DNA from: JAGQVA01 sp041391725
GTDB taxonomy: Bacteria > Bacteroidota > Bacteroidia > J057
DNA length: 64,000 nt
Assembly: GCA_041391725.1 (NCBI GenBank)
Contig: JAWKNL010000004.1
Location: forward strand, 1 to 64,000
Direction of reading: 5' to 3'
The notes beneath the pieces are model-generated. The model was not told the origin of the DNA. It saw only the letters and a program-made list of their open reading frames with translations, and did not search any database. Both the position numbers and the translations under genes were made by a program. Positions 33,801-42,755 of the stretch are shown here, one piece after another. Every line of letters starts with the position of its first letter. The stretch's first letter is position 1.

Positions 33801-34026
33801 TTTCAGCAAGGACTATGTTCGTCTGAAAACCCTTGAATTGGGATATAACATTGCTTCTGATGCATTGAGTAGAGCTAAAATTGGTTCGATAAGAATCTAT
33901 GTCAACGGCCTGAACCTGTTTACGCTGGACAAAACCGACGTATTTGACCCTGAGGCGAATACGGGAAGTGGACAATACTACCCGCAGGCGCGTGTGATTA
34001 ATGCCGGATTTAGCTTAAAATTCTAA
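30811..34026 (+). CDS. SusC/RagA-family TonB-linked outer membrane transporter
   Basis: 1071 residues. A signal peptide (VTLVSFCLVLFAHMGFAQ) is followed by a CarboxypepD_reg beta-sandwich (VSGTVTSQDGAALAGATV, LTDSEGGYSINM), then the SusC signature box SLDEVVVVAYGTQKKATVTG. The plug domain (LAGRLPGLVVIQPSG, IRIRGINTLGNSSPLVVIDG, YGARAANGAILITTKRG) leads into a large beta barrel with the last strand INAGFSLKF. It imports glycans or other large nutrients through the outer membrane, powered by TonB, with the SusD lipoprotein as lid. It begins the five-gene locus 30811-42549; the SusD gene starts 12 bases after it. Confidence 0.97.
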   Translation: MNKTHPYVVFRHDFQQKLKVTLVSFCLVLFAHMGFAQQKVSGTVTSQDGAALAGATVLAKGTQAGVLTDSEGGYSINMPSGATVLVISYIGYTTQEIEVAGRSQVNVSMVESASSLDEVVVVAYGTQKKATVTGAVVGVTGKDIMPSPAVDISNSLAGRLPGLVVIQPSGEPGYDGATIRIRGINTLGNSSPLVVIDGIPDRDGGLGRLSPQDIESISVLKDASAAIYGARAANGAILITTKRGKTGKPTVTYDFNQGWAQPTIVPNMSNAVEYANIMNELPIYRTIPVDEWGAAWQSIKTTGTYDSPTPGVSTLNANYSPDAIRKHGDGSDPWGYPDTDWFGDAFKTWSPQSRHNVQISGGSETIKYMASLGYVDQDAYYKNSATRYQQYNLRVNLDAKVNDYINVSLGALTRREDRRFPTQSAGAIFRMLMRGRPTEPEVWPNGLPGPDIENGQNPYVITTNATGYQDNPTDFLQTNGSINITNPWIDGLKLTLSGAIDQNSETDKRWETPWMLYYWDRISYEADGRTPLLVGAVRSNFTDPRLTQGYSNVLNTNMTAILSYDKSFGNHTINLLAGVTREKFTGESFFAFRRNYISPAVDQLFAGGTLQQNTGGSAYERARLGYYGRAQYNYKEKYLAEFIWRYDGSYIFPESQRFGFFPGMLVGWNISNEEFFNVSFVNYLKLRASYGQMGNDQVFYNGALQEYAYLSTYGFGRYPINGQVATTLRETILANPDFTWERANNYNIGLDGSILNNKIDFTFEYFYNRRDQILIQLTGSTPASSGISALLPPVNGGKVDNRGFEYNIAYNGSSTNGLTFRVGVNGGYAQNKVVFMDETPGIPDYQRREGKPIGSYMVYKTAGIFYDKAEIEANTIDYSAVTSQLIPGDMKFEDTDGNGKIDADDAVRLNQSITPTFNFGATLLLQYKGFDLSALLQGAAGASVRVQTESGDIGNFLKYSYDNRWSIDNPSHDHPRLASRGDTYFTGGSFGNNTYYLFSKDYVRLKTLELGYNIASDALSRAKIGSIRIYVNGLNLFTLDKTDVFDPEANTGSGQYYPQARVINAGFSLKF

Positions 34027-34038
34027 ATAAAAAGGACA

Positions 34039-35916
34039 ATGAAGATAACCAAAAAACTACTTCTGATCGCCGTACTGGCTGCTATTCTGCCGGTTTCCTG
34101 CGACAAGGACTTTCTTAACACTCAACCGCTCGATAAAATCTCGAGTGAGGCTACCTGGGCAGATGGCCCCCTCTCCGAAGCGTTTATCTTTAATGTGTAT
34201 TCGTTTCTGGGATATGGAGGATTTGAAGAGCAGGGACTGTCTGCCATTACAGACGAAGCTATGTTTACTCACGCAGGACGTAATATCAACCCCTTCAATG
34301 AAGGTTCTGAAAGCCCTTCCTCTCTCGCATGGATGAGCTCAACCTACGAATGGGGAAATATGTATCTCGCGATCAGACAGGCCAATATTGCAATTGACAG
34401 GCTGCCTTCTTCTACCTTTGATAATGATGTACTGCGCGACCGCCTGCTGGGCGAGGCTTATTTCCTCCGCGCTTACTATTATCATCAGTTGATTCGCTAC
34501 TATGGCGGGGTTCCCATTATCGACAAACCCTATGGTCTGAACGAGGATTACTCCATCGCCAGAAACACATGGGAGCAATGTGTCAATTTCATTGTAGAAG
34601 ACCTTGACAAGGCAATTACGCTTCTCGACGGAAAAGCTGAGACACCCGGTCGTACTTCCAGACTTGCAGCTATGGCTCTCAAAGCCCGCGTTTTGCTGTA
34701 TGCTGCCAGTGATCTCCACGATGGTCCTACGGTTCAGTCCAAATCAAGCACGCTGGGCTCCTTCGGAAATCTCGACCTGATTGCTTATACCTCAGGCAAC
34801 AGAGATAGCCGCTGGCAGGCTGCCAAAGCTGCTGCCAAAGCTGTACTTGATGCCGGAACCGGCTACAAACTGGACCTGACTGCACCTGTATCTCCGGAAG
34901 AAGGCAGAGCCAACTACATCTCCATTTATACAGGTGGCGGTAGCGCGGTAGGTGATGCCGCAGCGTCAGTCGAACTTCTCTTCCAGCGCACACATACGGC
35001 GCTTTATACAGAGGAAGACAACTGGCCGCTGGGTGGTATTCACTTCGGGATCAACAACGGCCCCAATGGTTACCACAACTGGGCGGGTAATACCCCCATT
35101 CAGCAACTTGTGGATGATTACGAAATGATGGATGGCTCACGTTTTGACTGGAACAATCCTGCCCATGCCGCAGATCCTTATTCCGGTCGCGACCCGCGTT
35201 TCTCTGCAACGATCATGTATGACGGCGCAGAATGGAAACCACGGCCTTCTGACGTTGCTGCTGTTGATCCTGCAAATCAGATTCAAACCGGTTATTATGA
35301 CGACGGTGCAGGTGGTACAATCAACGGTATCGACACACGCGAATCGCCTATCGAAAACTGGAACGGAAGCCGTACCCACTACTATGTGCGCAAGTTTATC
35401 GATCCGGATCCAGGACTCGCCGACAACCAGTCCAGCGCGCAGGTAATTCCATGGCCTTTTATCCGCTACACAGAAGTGGCGCTCGCTTATGCTGAAGCCT
35501 GTATGGAAACCGGCGACGAGGCTACGGCCAGAGAATGGATCAACAAGGTGCGCTTCCGCGTGGGTATGCCTGCCATCAATGACGCTGGTGCCGATTTGAA
35601 AGCCCGCCTGATCAACGAACGCCGCGTCGAACTGGCTTACGAAGAGCATCGCTATCACGACGCACGCCGCTGGATGATCGCTCCCGAAACCCTCGGAAGA
35701 GGAATCAAAGCTATCAATATTCAGGCTACCCTGAAGCCCGGACAGTCACCACACGTTCCATACCGGCACGACAAATCAGTATATGACTACACTTACACTG
35801 TGGTTGACAATACTGAAAACGAAACGCGTACCTGGAATGATAAAATGTACTTCCGGCCTTTCAGCAGGGATGAGATCAACCGAAATGAAAAGTTGATCCA
35901 GAACCCCGGCTATTAA
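34039..35916 (+). CDS. RagB/SusD-family nutrient-binding lipoprotein
   Basis: 625 residues with lipobox VSC (Cys21) followed by DKDFLNTQPLDKISSEATW, the standard SusD start. The helical TPR core is visible in EWGNMYLAIRQANIAIDRLP and DRLLGEAYFLRAYYYHQLIRYYGGVPIID, and the C-terminal RIYVGMPAI-like/NERRVELAYEEHRYHDARRW segment is characteristic. It sits at the outer membrane and captures the ligand for SusC. The Gly/Asn-rich inserts at about 300-420 may set the specificity. It follows SusC by 12 bases and is ended by a terminator hairpin. Confidence 0.96.
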   Translation: MKITKKLLLIAVLAAILPVSCDKDFLNTQPLDKISSEATWADGPLSEAFIFNVYSFLGYGGFEEQGLSAITDEAMFTHAGRNINPFNEGSESPSSLAWMSSTYEWGNMYLAIRQANIAIDRLPSSTFDNDVLRDRLLGEAYFLRAYYYHQLIRYYGGVPIIDKPYGLNEDYSIARNTWEQCVNFIVEDLDKAITLLDGKAETPGRTSRLAAMALKARVLLYAASDLHDGPTVQSKSSTLGSFGNLDLIAYTSGNRDSRWQAAKAAAKAVLDAGTGYKLDLTAPVSPEEGRANYISIYTGGGSAVGDAAASVELLFQRTHTALYTEEDNWPLGGIHFGINNGPNGYHNWAGNTPIQQLVDDYEMMDGSRFDWNNPAHAADPYSGRDPRFSATIMYDGAEWKPRPSDVAAVDPANQIQTGYYDDGAGGTINGIDTRESPIENWNGSRTHYYVRKFIDPDPGLADNQSSAQVIPWPFIRYTEVALAYAEACMETGDEATAREWINKVRFRVGMPAINDAGADLKARLINERRVELAYEEHRYHDARRWMIAPETLGRGIKAINIQATLKPGQSPHVPYRHDKSVYDYTYTVVDNTENETRTWNDKMYFRPFSRDEINRNEKLIQNPGY

Positions 35917-35943
35917 TTTTTGCCTGTGTACATTTAATTGCAA

Positions 35944-35985
35944 TAAGAAAATCTATCTTCAGGCAACTGGAGGTAGATTTTCTTA
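35944..35985 (+). terminator. Terminator after SusD
   Basis: Fifteen-base arms TAAGAAAATCTATCT and AGGTAGATTTTCTTA (one G-T wobble, loop 12 bases), followed by a short T-rich stretch (CTTTTAC). It probably reduces read-through into the VCBS gene, whose ATG is at 36000. Confidence 0.75.
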
Positions 35986-35999
35986 CTTTTACTCCCATC

Positions 36000-38900
36000 A
36001 TGAAACCTGTTTTCCAAATATTATCTGCCCCGACAGTCCTTTTGTCTCTGCTGCTCATGTTGGGTTGCTCAGAGAATAAGCCTGCTGATCCCACTTCGGC
36101 TGAAGCCGACCTGACGCAAACGCCACCGTTATTTACCCTGCTCCCCGCAGAGCAGACAAAAGTGGCTTTCAGCAATACGCTTTCCGAAGGGCTCAATACC
36201 AATATCCTCATGTATGAATATTTCTACAATGGGGGAGGCGTTGCCGCCGGAGATCTCAATGGCGACGGACTGACAGACCTTTATTTCACTTCGAATATGG
36301 GTCAGAATCAATTGTATATCAATAAAGGTGATATGCAGTTTGATGAAGTAACCACCCCCTCCGGTGCGGGCGGAAGGCCAGGGCCATGGAAAACCGGCGT
36401 TGCCATGGCGGATGTCAACGGGGATGGAAAACTGGATATCTACGTTTCCTATTCGGGCGCACTCCCCGATGAAAAAAGAACCAATCAGCTTTTTATCAAT
36501 CAGGGAAACAATCCCGAAAATGTTCCCCTTTTTGAAGATAAAGCAGTAGAATACGGACTGGCCTCCCCGGCATTCAGCAACCAGATTTATTTTTTAGACT
36601 TTGACCGCGACGGAGACCTTGATGCTATTCTCCTCAACCACAACCCCAAATCGTTGCCTGTGCTCAATGAAGTCAGCACCGCAGCGTTTTTGAAAGCAGA
36701 TGATCCCTTCCGCGGGATACGCCTTTATCAGCACAACAACGGACACTTTGATGACATTACCGAAAAAGCCGGAATCAGTGGCTCTGCACTTACCTATGGC
36801 CTGGGAGTGGGCATCACCGATATCAACAACGACGGATGGCCTGATTTTTACGTTTCCAACGACTACGCCGTACCTGACTACCTCTATATCAACAATCAGA
36901 ACGGAACCTTCACCAACCGTCTGGGAGATTGTCTCGGCCACAACAGTCAGTTTTCTATGGGCAATGATGTCGCAGATGTCAACAATGACGGACATACAGA
37001 CATTATCACCCTCGATATGCTGCCGGAAGACAACCACCGTCAGAAGCTGCTGATGGCACCTGACAACTATTCCAAATTTGACCTCAATGTGCGCAGTGGT
37101 TTTCACTACCAGTACATGCGCAATATGCTTCAACTCAACAACGGCAACGGCACTTTCAGCGAAGTAGGGCAGCTTGCGGGAATCTCCAACACTGACTGGA
37201 GCTGGGCAGCACTGCTGGCAGATTACAACAACGATGGCTGGAAAGACCTTTTTGTCACCAATGGCTACTATCGCGATTATACCAATCTGGATTTTATCAA
37301 GTACATGGACAATTACGTGCAGGCCAAAGGCCGCCTTATGCGCGAAGATGTGCTTGAAATCATCAGCCATATGCCTGCCTCCAATGTCGTTAACTATATT
37401 TTTTCCAATGAGGCTGGAACCGGATTCTCCAATCAGACCCGCGCCTGGGGAATGAATATCCCTTCCAACAGCAACGGGGCCGCCTATGCCGACCTCGACA
37501 ATGATGGCGACCTGGATCTTGTGGTAAATAATATCAATCAGCCGGCATTTATTTTCAGGAACGAATCTTCTCAAAAACCTGACAATCACTATCTGCAGGT
37601 CAGTCTCGAAGGGGAAAAACAAAACACCCAGGGTATCGGTGCAAAGGTTACGGTGATCGCCAATGGCAAAAGGCAGATTCAGGAGCAGATTCCCACCAGA
37701 GGGTATCTTTCCTCTGTGTCTCCTGTGCTTCATTTTGGACTGGGAACTGAGGCGAATATCGATTCTCTCATCGTGATCTGGAACAGCGGAAAACAGGAAA
37801 TTCAGACAGGTATTTCCTCCGGTCAGCGTATTAACCTTTCTGAGAAAAATGCGACGGGAAAATATTTGCCATCCAAAGATACGGAAACCTGGTTTTCCGA
37901 AGTCCCTTCCCCGATTGATGTACATTCGCCCAAAGAAACCTTAAACGATTTTGACCGGCAGCCACTGCTGATTCACGGGTTTTCGGCTGTAGGGCCGGTA
38001 TTGATCAAGGCCGACGTGAATGGCGACGGAATGGAAGATATATTTGCAGGAGGAAGTAGTGGTGTGGCGGGTAAATTATATATCGGGCAGAATGGAGGCA
38101 AATTTACCCCGAAGCCGATCCCCGCTTTTGAAGAAGATCGTGCATATACCGATGCAGATGCTGTCTTTGCCGACGTAAATGGAGATGGTTTTGCCGACCT
38201 ATACGTTGCCAGCGGCGGTTATCACAACCTGGACGCAAGAGATCCCCTCTTACAGGATCGCCTGTATATCAACGACGGAAAAGGAAATTTTTCCCGCAGC
38301 GATAATGCCTTGCCCGGAATGCTGACCAGCAAAGGCTGCGTGTCGGCAGGTGATTTTAACGCCGACGGGTTTGTCGATATTTTTGTCGGAGGAAGAGTCA
38401 TTCCCGGCGAATATCCCCAAACACCGGATTCCTACCTGCTTCTCAATGACGGCAAAGGGCACTTTACAGATCAGATTCAGTCCGCTTCACCTGCCCTTCA
38501 GCATTTGGGAATGATCACAGACGCCACATGGACAGATTTAAACCAGGATGGCCGGCAGGACCTCGTGGTTGTGGGCGAATGGATACCGGTTTCCATATTC
38601 ATGAATGAGAATGGAAAACTGATCGATCAGACCGAAACATGGCTGGGCAAAAAATACACCGGCTGGTGGAATACAGTAGAAGTAGCCGACATAAATAACG
38701 ACGGTCATCCTGACATCCTGGCCGGAAACACAGGAACCAACACCCAGTTTTCCGTTTCGGATTCAGAACCTGCGGAAATGTATTACAAGGATTTTGACAA
38801 CAATGGATCGGTTGACCCGATATTTTGTTATTACATCCAGGGGAAAAGTTATCCTGACGTGACACGCGATGAACTCCTGCGCCAGCTCAGCGGATTGCGG

Positions 38901-39365
38901 GCCCGGTACAATACCTATGAAAGTTATGCCACGCAGACGATTACCGATATTTTCCCCGAAAAAGAACTTTCCTCTGCCGCTCATCTCTCCGCCAATCATA
39001 TGGAGACAACTGTGTTTATCAGTGGCGCTGACGGGAAGCTGAAAGTAACCCCACTCCCTGCCGAAGCGCAGTATTCCGCTGTTTTTGTAATATCTGTGCT
39101 CGATTACAACGATGACGGGAATCCGGACTTGTTGCTTTGCGGAAATGATAGCCGGACAAAACTTCGGATGGGTAAATTTGACGCCAACTACGGCGTGTTG
39201 CTTCGCGGTGATGGAAAAGGCGGATTTACCTATATCCGGCAGCAGAAATCAGGACTTATGCTGAAAGGAGATGTGCGGAGTGTGGTGGAAATGGGAGATA
39301 AATTGATATTTGGAATCTGTCAGGGAAAACCTACGGCCTACAGATTGAAAAAAACAGGTATTTAA
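36000..39365 (+). CDS. VCBS/FG-GAP repeat lipoprotein with ASPIC/UnbV domain
   Basis: 1121 residues, lipobox MLGC (Cys23). It has the same plan as the gene at 223-3579: FG-GAP/VCBS propeller blades from about 80 (VAAGDLNGDGLTDLYF, GVGITDINNDGWPDFYVSND), an ASPIC/UnbV segment near 540-620 (LQVSLEGEKQNTQGIGAKV, PVLHFGLGTEA), and a second propeller to about 1090. DxNxDG loops suggest calcium binding. In Bacteroidota such genes recur beside SusC/SusD. The haloperoxidase gene starts one base after its stop, so the two are translated together. Surface location is predicted; ligand unknown. Confidence 0.9.
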   Translation: MKPVFQILSAPTVLLSLLLMLGCSENKPADPTSAEADLTQTPPLFTLLPAEQTKVAFSNTLSEGLNTNILMYEYFYNGGGVAAGDLNGDGLTDLYFTSNMGQNQLYINKGDMQFDEVTTPSGAGGRPGPWKTGVAMADVNGDGKLDIYVSYSGALPDEKRTNQLFINQGNNPENVPLFEDKAVEYGLASPAFSNQIYFLDFDRDGDLDAILLNHNPKSLPVLNEVSTAAFLKADDPFRGIRLYQHNNGHFDDITEKAGISGSALTYGLGVGITDINNDGWPDFYVSNDYAVPDYLYINNQNGTFTNRLGDCLGHNSQFSMGNDVADVNNDGHTDIITLDMLPEDNHRQKLLMAPDNYSKFDLNVRSGFHYQYMRNMLQLNNGNGTFSEVGQLAGISNTDWSWAALLADYNNDGWKDLFVTNGYYRDYTNLDFIKYMDNYVQAKGRLMREDVLEIISHMPASNVVNYIFSNEAGTGFSNQTRAWGMNIPSNSNGAAYADLDNDGDLDLVVNNINQPAFIFRNESSQKPDNHYLQVSLEGEKQNTQGIGAKVTVIANGKRQIQEQIPTRGYLSSVSPVLHFGLGTEANIDSLIVIWNSGKQEIQTGISSGQRINLSEKNATGKYLPSKDTETWFSEVPSPIDVHSPKETLNDFDRQPLLIHGFSAVGPVLIKADVNGDGMEDIFAGGSSGVAGKLYIGQNGGKFTPKPIPAFEEDRAYTDADAVFADVNGDGFADLYVASGGYHNLDARDPLLQDRLYINDGKGNFSRSDNALPGMLTSKGCVSAGDFNADGFVDIFVGGRVIPGEYPQTPDSYLLLNDGKGHFTDQIQSASPALQHLGMITDATWTDLNQDGRQDLVVVGEWIPVSIFMNENGKLIDQTETWLGKKYTGWWNTVEVADINNDGHPDILAGNTGTNTQFSVSDSEPAEMYYKDFDNNGSVDPIFCYYIQGKSYPDVTRDELLRQLSGLRARYNTYESYATQTITDIFPEKELSSAAHLSANHMETTVFISGADGKLKVTPLPAEAQYSAVFVISVLDYNDDGNPDLLLCGNDSRTKLRMGKFDANYGVLLRGDGKGGFTYIRQQKSGLMLKGDVRSVVEMGDKLIFGICQGKPTAYRLKKTGI

Positions 39366-39366
39366 T

Positions 39367-40740
39367 ATGGAAAGAATAATTAAGCCATACGGCAATGTAC
39401 TGGTTATCAGCTATTGTTTTATTTTACCTTTGCTGATAACCCTGGCAGGCTGTGAATCTGTAAAAGAAAAAAAAATCACAGATCAGCAGGTCGCCATCTC
39501 CTGGGCAGAGCTGGACCTCTACATCGCCAAAAATACCCCTGCCAATTCGCCTACTTTTGCTTCCAGAGGATTTGCCTATCTGGGCCTGACCATGTACGAA
39601 TCCATTGTTCACGGCTATTCCGACTATCAAAGTATGACAGGACAGCTAAACGGACTGGACAGCCTTCCCTTGCCTGAAACCGGAGCTGCTTATGACTGGA
39701 TTCTTGCTCTGAATGCCGGTCAGGCCGCTATCCTGAAAAATATCTACAACCAGACTTCAGACGAAAACAAGCAGAAAATCGATTCGTTGGAACAAGTTTT
39801 TTACGACTATTTTTCCTCCTCAGCTCAGGATCAGGCGCGGGTACAACGATCGGTGAGTTATGGCAGAGCCGTTGCCGAAGCCATTTTTGAATGGTCTAAA
39901 ACTGACGGCGGCCACCGCGGTTATCTCCACAATTTTGATAAAGAAATGGTCTTTCCCGAACGACCCGGATCGTGGAAACCGCCGCTTTATGCCCAGTCGT
40001 TTAGCCACCACCCGCTACACCCTCACTGGGGCGAAAACCGCACTTTTCTGAAAATAGACAGTGAAATCCCCAACCCTGACTTTATCCCCTACGATACGAC
40101 CGAAGGCTCTCCCTACTATCAGCAATTTCTACAGGTGTATCAGAAAGAGCAAACACTGACTCAGGAGGAAAAAGAAGCTGCGATCTGGTGGGGCGACGAC
40201 CCGGACGTGACTTTTACGCCGCCCGGACATTCCTATTACCTGGCCACACTTACAGTAAAAGCCCAAAACCCCGAACTGATTAAAATTGCGGAAACCTATG
40301 CCCGCACCGGTTTGGCAGTAGCAGATGCTTTTATCAATTGCTGGAAATGGAAATATTACTTTTTCTCTGAGCGGCCCAACACATTTGTGCCGCAGTTTAT
40401 CGATCCGGAGTGGGTATCTTTCTGGCCTGATCCTCCATTTCCTGCATTTCCTTCAGGGCATGCGATTCAGGCTGCGGCTGCCGCTACCGTTCTGGCCGAT
40501 TTGTACGGAAACGATTTTGCCTTTACAGACAGTGCACATTATGGCAGGGCGCGGGATGAAATCCGCGATGTGGATTTTGTGCCGCGAAAATTTACCAATT
40601 TCTGGGCAGTAGCTGAGGAAACCGCCAACTCAAGGTTTTTTGGAGGCATTCACACTCCGCAGGACAACCGTGTGGGGCTTGAGGAAGGAAAAAGAATTGC
40701 GGGGAATGTAAATTCGCTAAATTGGAAAAAAGAACAATAA
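39367..40740 (+). CDS. Vanadium-dependent haloperoxidase / PAP2-family lipoprotein
   Basis: 457 residues, lipobox LAGC (Cys29). The three vanadate/phosphate-binding motifs are intact: KYYFFSERPNTF (Lys-x6-Arg-Pro), FPSGHAIQAAAA (Pro-Ser-Gly-His) and SRFFGGIHTPQDNRVG (Ser-Arg-x5-His-x3-D). The first motif lies in a helical all-alpha fold typical of bacterial vanadium haloperoxidases of the PAP2 superfamily. It could oxidise halides with peroxide, or act as a phosphatase; sequence alone cannot separate these. It lies one base after the VCBS gene and 111 bases before the CRTAC1-like gene. Confidence 0.9.
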   Translation: MERIIKPYGNVLVISYCFILPLLITLAGCESVKEKKITDQQVAISWAELDLYIAKNTPANSPTFASRGFAYLGLTMYESIVHGYSDYQSMTGQLNGLDSLPLPETGAAYDWILALNAGQAAILKNIYNQTSDENKQKIDSLEQVFYDYFSSSAQDQARVQRSVSYGRAVAEAIFEWSKTDGGHRGYLHNFDKEMVFPERPGSWKPPLYAQSFSHHPLHPHWGENRTFLKIDSEIPNPDFIPYDTTEGSPYYQQFLQVYQKEQTLTQEEKEAAIWWGDDPDVTFTPPGHSYYLATLTVKAQNPELIKIAETYARTGLAVADAFINCWKWKYYFFSERPNTFVPQFIDPEWVSFWPDPPFPAFPSGHAIQAAAAATVLADLYGNDFAFTDSAHYGRARDEIRDVDFVPRKFTNFWAVAEETANSRFFGGIHTPQDNRVGLEEGKRIAGNVNSLNWKKEQ

Positions 40741-40787
40741 ATGTCAGAAATCGAGTTTTAGGTTCTCTGGAATGTGTGAGCCTTATT

Positions 40788-40819
40788 TTTTCGCAAACCA
40801 CTTTATTTTAAGTATAATT
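40788..40819 (+). promoter_or_regulatory. Bipartite motif upstream of CRTAC1-like gene (copy 1 of 2)
   Basis: TTTTCGCAAACCACTTT, six bases, then AGTATAATT. The same two blocks with the same six-base gap occur at 49220-49251. It lies 33 bases before the ATG at 40852, where a promoter would be expected. Confidence 0.5.
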
Positions 40820-40851
40820 CGGGATATTTATTCAATCTATTGCCTTATACC

Positions 40852-42549
40852 ATGCCTGTTGCCCGTATTTTTATACTAATTGCTATTTTTATCCACGGAG
40901 TTGTGTGTCCACTATTCGCCCAAACTCCTTTTACCGACGTCACAGATTCAGCCGGGATCAGCCACCAGTTTGTGGTATATGAAGGAATGTTTGGTGGTGG
41001 AGCCTGTGTTTTTGACTTCAACAATGACGGCTTTGAAGACCTCTTCATCACAAGCGGAATGAATCAGGATGCCCTATATCTCAACAAAGGCAACGGAACA
41101 TTTCAGAATGTATATGAAGGCTCGGGACTGGAACTTACTCAGCATTATGTGACGCAGGGCGCTGCCAGTGCAGATGTCAACCGCGACGGATGGGTGGACC
41201 TATTTGTCACTACCATCACTTCAAAAGATAGCGTCAAGAAAATTCCCCGCGCGATCAATCTCCTTTTTCTCAACAACGGCAATGGCACTTTTCGCGACGT
41301 CACCACCGAGTTTCGGCTTGACTCGATGAACTCCTTCAGTACCGGTGCCAATTTTGGCGATTTTAATGCCGACGGCTGGCCCGATCTGTATGTAGGAAAC
41401 TACTTCCGCGCTTATGAAGGTGAACTCAACTCCATCAATGACGCTACCATTGTCAGTGCCAACCAGACAGCCATCGGCTATCTTCTGCTCAATCATGAGG
41501 GGAAATATTATGAGGACGTATATGCCAAATATGGCCTGAAACACAAAGGTTATGGATTCGGCGCCATTTTCACCGATTTTGATAATGACGGAGACCAGGA
41601 TTTATTTGTCAATCACGACTTTGGATATAAGGCCACGCCTGACTTTCTGCTCGAAAATCGCTTTCCTCAAAAATCTTTTAAAGACATCAGCAAAGAAGCA
41701 GAGATGGATCTGAAAATCAATTCGATGGGTACGGCGGTTGGGGATTATAATGGCGATGGCTGGCTGGATTATTATATGACCAATATCCGTTTCAATTGGT
41801 TTATGGTAAATCAGGGCCCCGGAAAACCCTTTGTCAATAAAGCGAAAGAACTGGGGATGTCTTATGTGGCGATTAGCTGGGGGGCCAATTTTGCTGATTT
41901 TGACCACGACGGAGACGTGGATTTATTTGTCTCAAATGGTGATCTTAATCCGAATGATGTTCCGATGGCAGATTTCTATTTTGAAAACAGTGAAGGAAAG
42001 TTTACCGAAAATGCCCGCGCGATGGGGGTCAATGACTATGGCGTGGGAAGAGGATCGGTTGTGTTTGACATCGAAAATGACGGCGACCTGGACATACTCG
42101 TTGTCAACCAAAAACCTGTGTTGGGTTATCCTGAGTCTGTGACATCGGAGACCAGGCTTTACCGCAACCAAAGCGCCGCGAAAGGCAACTGGCTCAAAGT
42201 AACACTCAAAGGTGTGCAGGCGGAATCTCACGGACTGGGTTCGCGTGTGATCGTCGTATCGGGCAAAAACCGCATGATCCGAGAGATAGACGGCGGTGCA
42301 TCGAGTCATCTTTCGCAAAATTCAACCATTGCACATTTCGGGCTTGGAGAATCGGCAATAGCAGATTCGGTGATTGTCATCTGGACAGGTGGCAAGCGAC
42401 AGGTGTTGACGCAGCAACCGGCCAATACAATGATTACGATCACCGAAGCGGAAGGAAGCCCCGATTCAGGCAGCGGAACGTGGATGTGGTTACTGATGGG
42501 AGGGTTGGTTTTGGCAGGGTGGGGGATATGGCGGGTGATGCGGCGGTAG
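40852..42549 (+). CDS. CRTAC1-like VCBS/ASPIC protein with C-terminal membrane anchor
   Basis: About 565 residues from the ATG at 40852 (MPVARIFILIAIFIHGVVC); a TTG earlier is weaker. After a signal peptide ending near LFAQ the protein has FG-GAP/VCBS blades (FDFNNDGFEDLFITSG, ASADVNRDGWVDLFV, GDFNADGWPDLYVGN, NHDFGYKATPDF) over about 40-430 and an ASPIC/UnbV-like ending (GLGSRVIVVSGKNRMIRE, TIAHFGLGESAI, VIVIWTGGKRQV). The last 25 residues are a hydrophobic helix ending in Arg-Arg (GWGIWRVMRR), a membrane anchor rather than a T9SS tail. It is the last gene of the SusC locus; 111 bases separate it from the haloperoxidase. Confidence 0.88.
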   Translation: MPVARIFILIAIFIHGVVCPLFAQTPFTDVTDSAGISHQFVVYEGMFGGGACVFDFNNDGFEDLFITSGMNQDALYLNKGNGTFQNVYEGSGLELTQHYVTQGAASADVNRDGWVDLFVTTITSKDSVKKIPRAINLLFLNNGNGTFRDVTTEFRLDSMNSFSTGANFGDFNADGWPDLYVGNYFRAYEGELNSINDATIVSANQTAIGYLLLNHEGKYYEDVYAKYGLKHKGYGFGAIFTDFDNDGDQDLFVNHDFGYKATPDFLLENRFPQKSFKDISKEAEMDLKINSMGTAVGDYNGDGWLDYYMTNIRFNWFMVNQGPGKPFVNKAKELGMSYVAISWGANFADFDHDGDVDLFVSNGDLNPNDVPMADFYFENSEGKFTENARAMGVNDYGVGRGSVVFDIENDGDLDILVVNQKPVLGYPESVTSETRLYRNQSAAKGNWLKVTLKGVQAESHGLGSRVIVVSGKNRMIREIDGGASSHLSQNSTIAHFGLGESAIADSVIVIWTGGKRQVLTQQPANTMITITEAEGSPDSGSGTWMWLLMGGLVLAGWGIWRVMRR

Positions 42550-42561
42550 TGTCCAGAAAAC

Positions 42562-42590
42562 AAAAAAGCCCAAACCGTTTTCCGATTTGG
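42562..42590 (-). terminator. Terminator after tRNA-Arg
   Basis: Minus-strand stem of eight base pairs (CCAAATCG / CGGTTTGG, one wobble, loop GAAAA) followed by GCTTTTTT. It lies just beyond the tRNA 3' end and also in the 3' flank of the CRTAC1-like gene. Confidence 0.75.
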
Positions 42591-42595
42591 ACCTG

Positions 42596-42669
42596 TGATC
42601 CCGCAGGGGCTCGAACCCCGAACCTACTGCTTAGAAGGCAGTTGCTCTATCCAGTTGAGCTACGGGACC
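42596..42669 (-). tRNA. tRNA-Arg (anticodon UCU)
   Basis: 74 bases. Acceptor GGTCCCG pairs with CGGGATC, discriminator A, with D-arm GCTC...GAGC, anticodon arm ACTGC-CTTCTAA-GCAGT (TCT), and T-arm CGGGG-TTCGAAC-CCCTG. CCA is not encoded. All four arms fold without breaks. Confidence 0.95.
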
Positions 42670-42755
42670 TGTACTGACATTTTATCAGAGCGCAAATGTA
42701 CGGCTTTTGCCCGAAATTCAAAAACCTTTGGATGGAAAATGCTGCAAAACTCTTT

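Noticed and set aside
36594..37925. Long minus-strand open frame (443 codons) opposite the VCBS lipoprotein
   Set aside because: It is antisense to an intact gene full of Asp-Asn-Asp-Gly codons, which leave few stops on the other strand. The product is Val/Ile/Asp-rich with no domain or signal.
36000..39365. Idea that the VCBS protein is an integrin-like adhesin
   Set aside because: Only FG-GAP/VCBS loops are shared. No VWA or adhesin domain is present in it, and the SusC/D context is a better guide.
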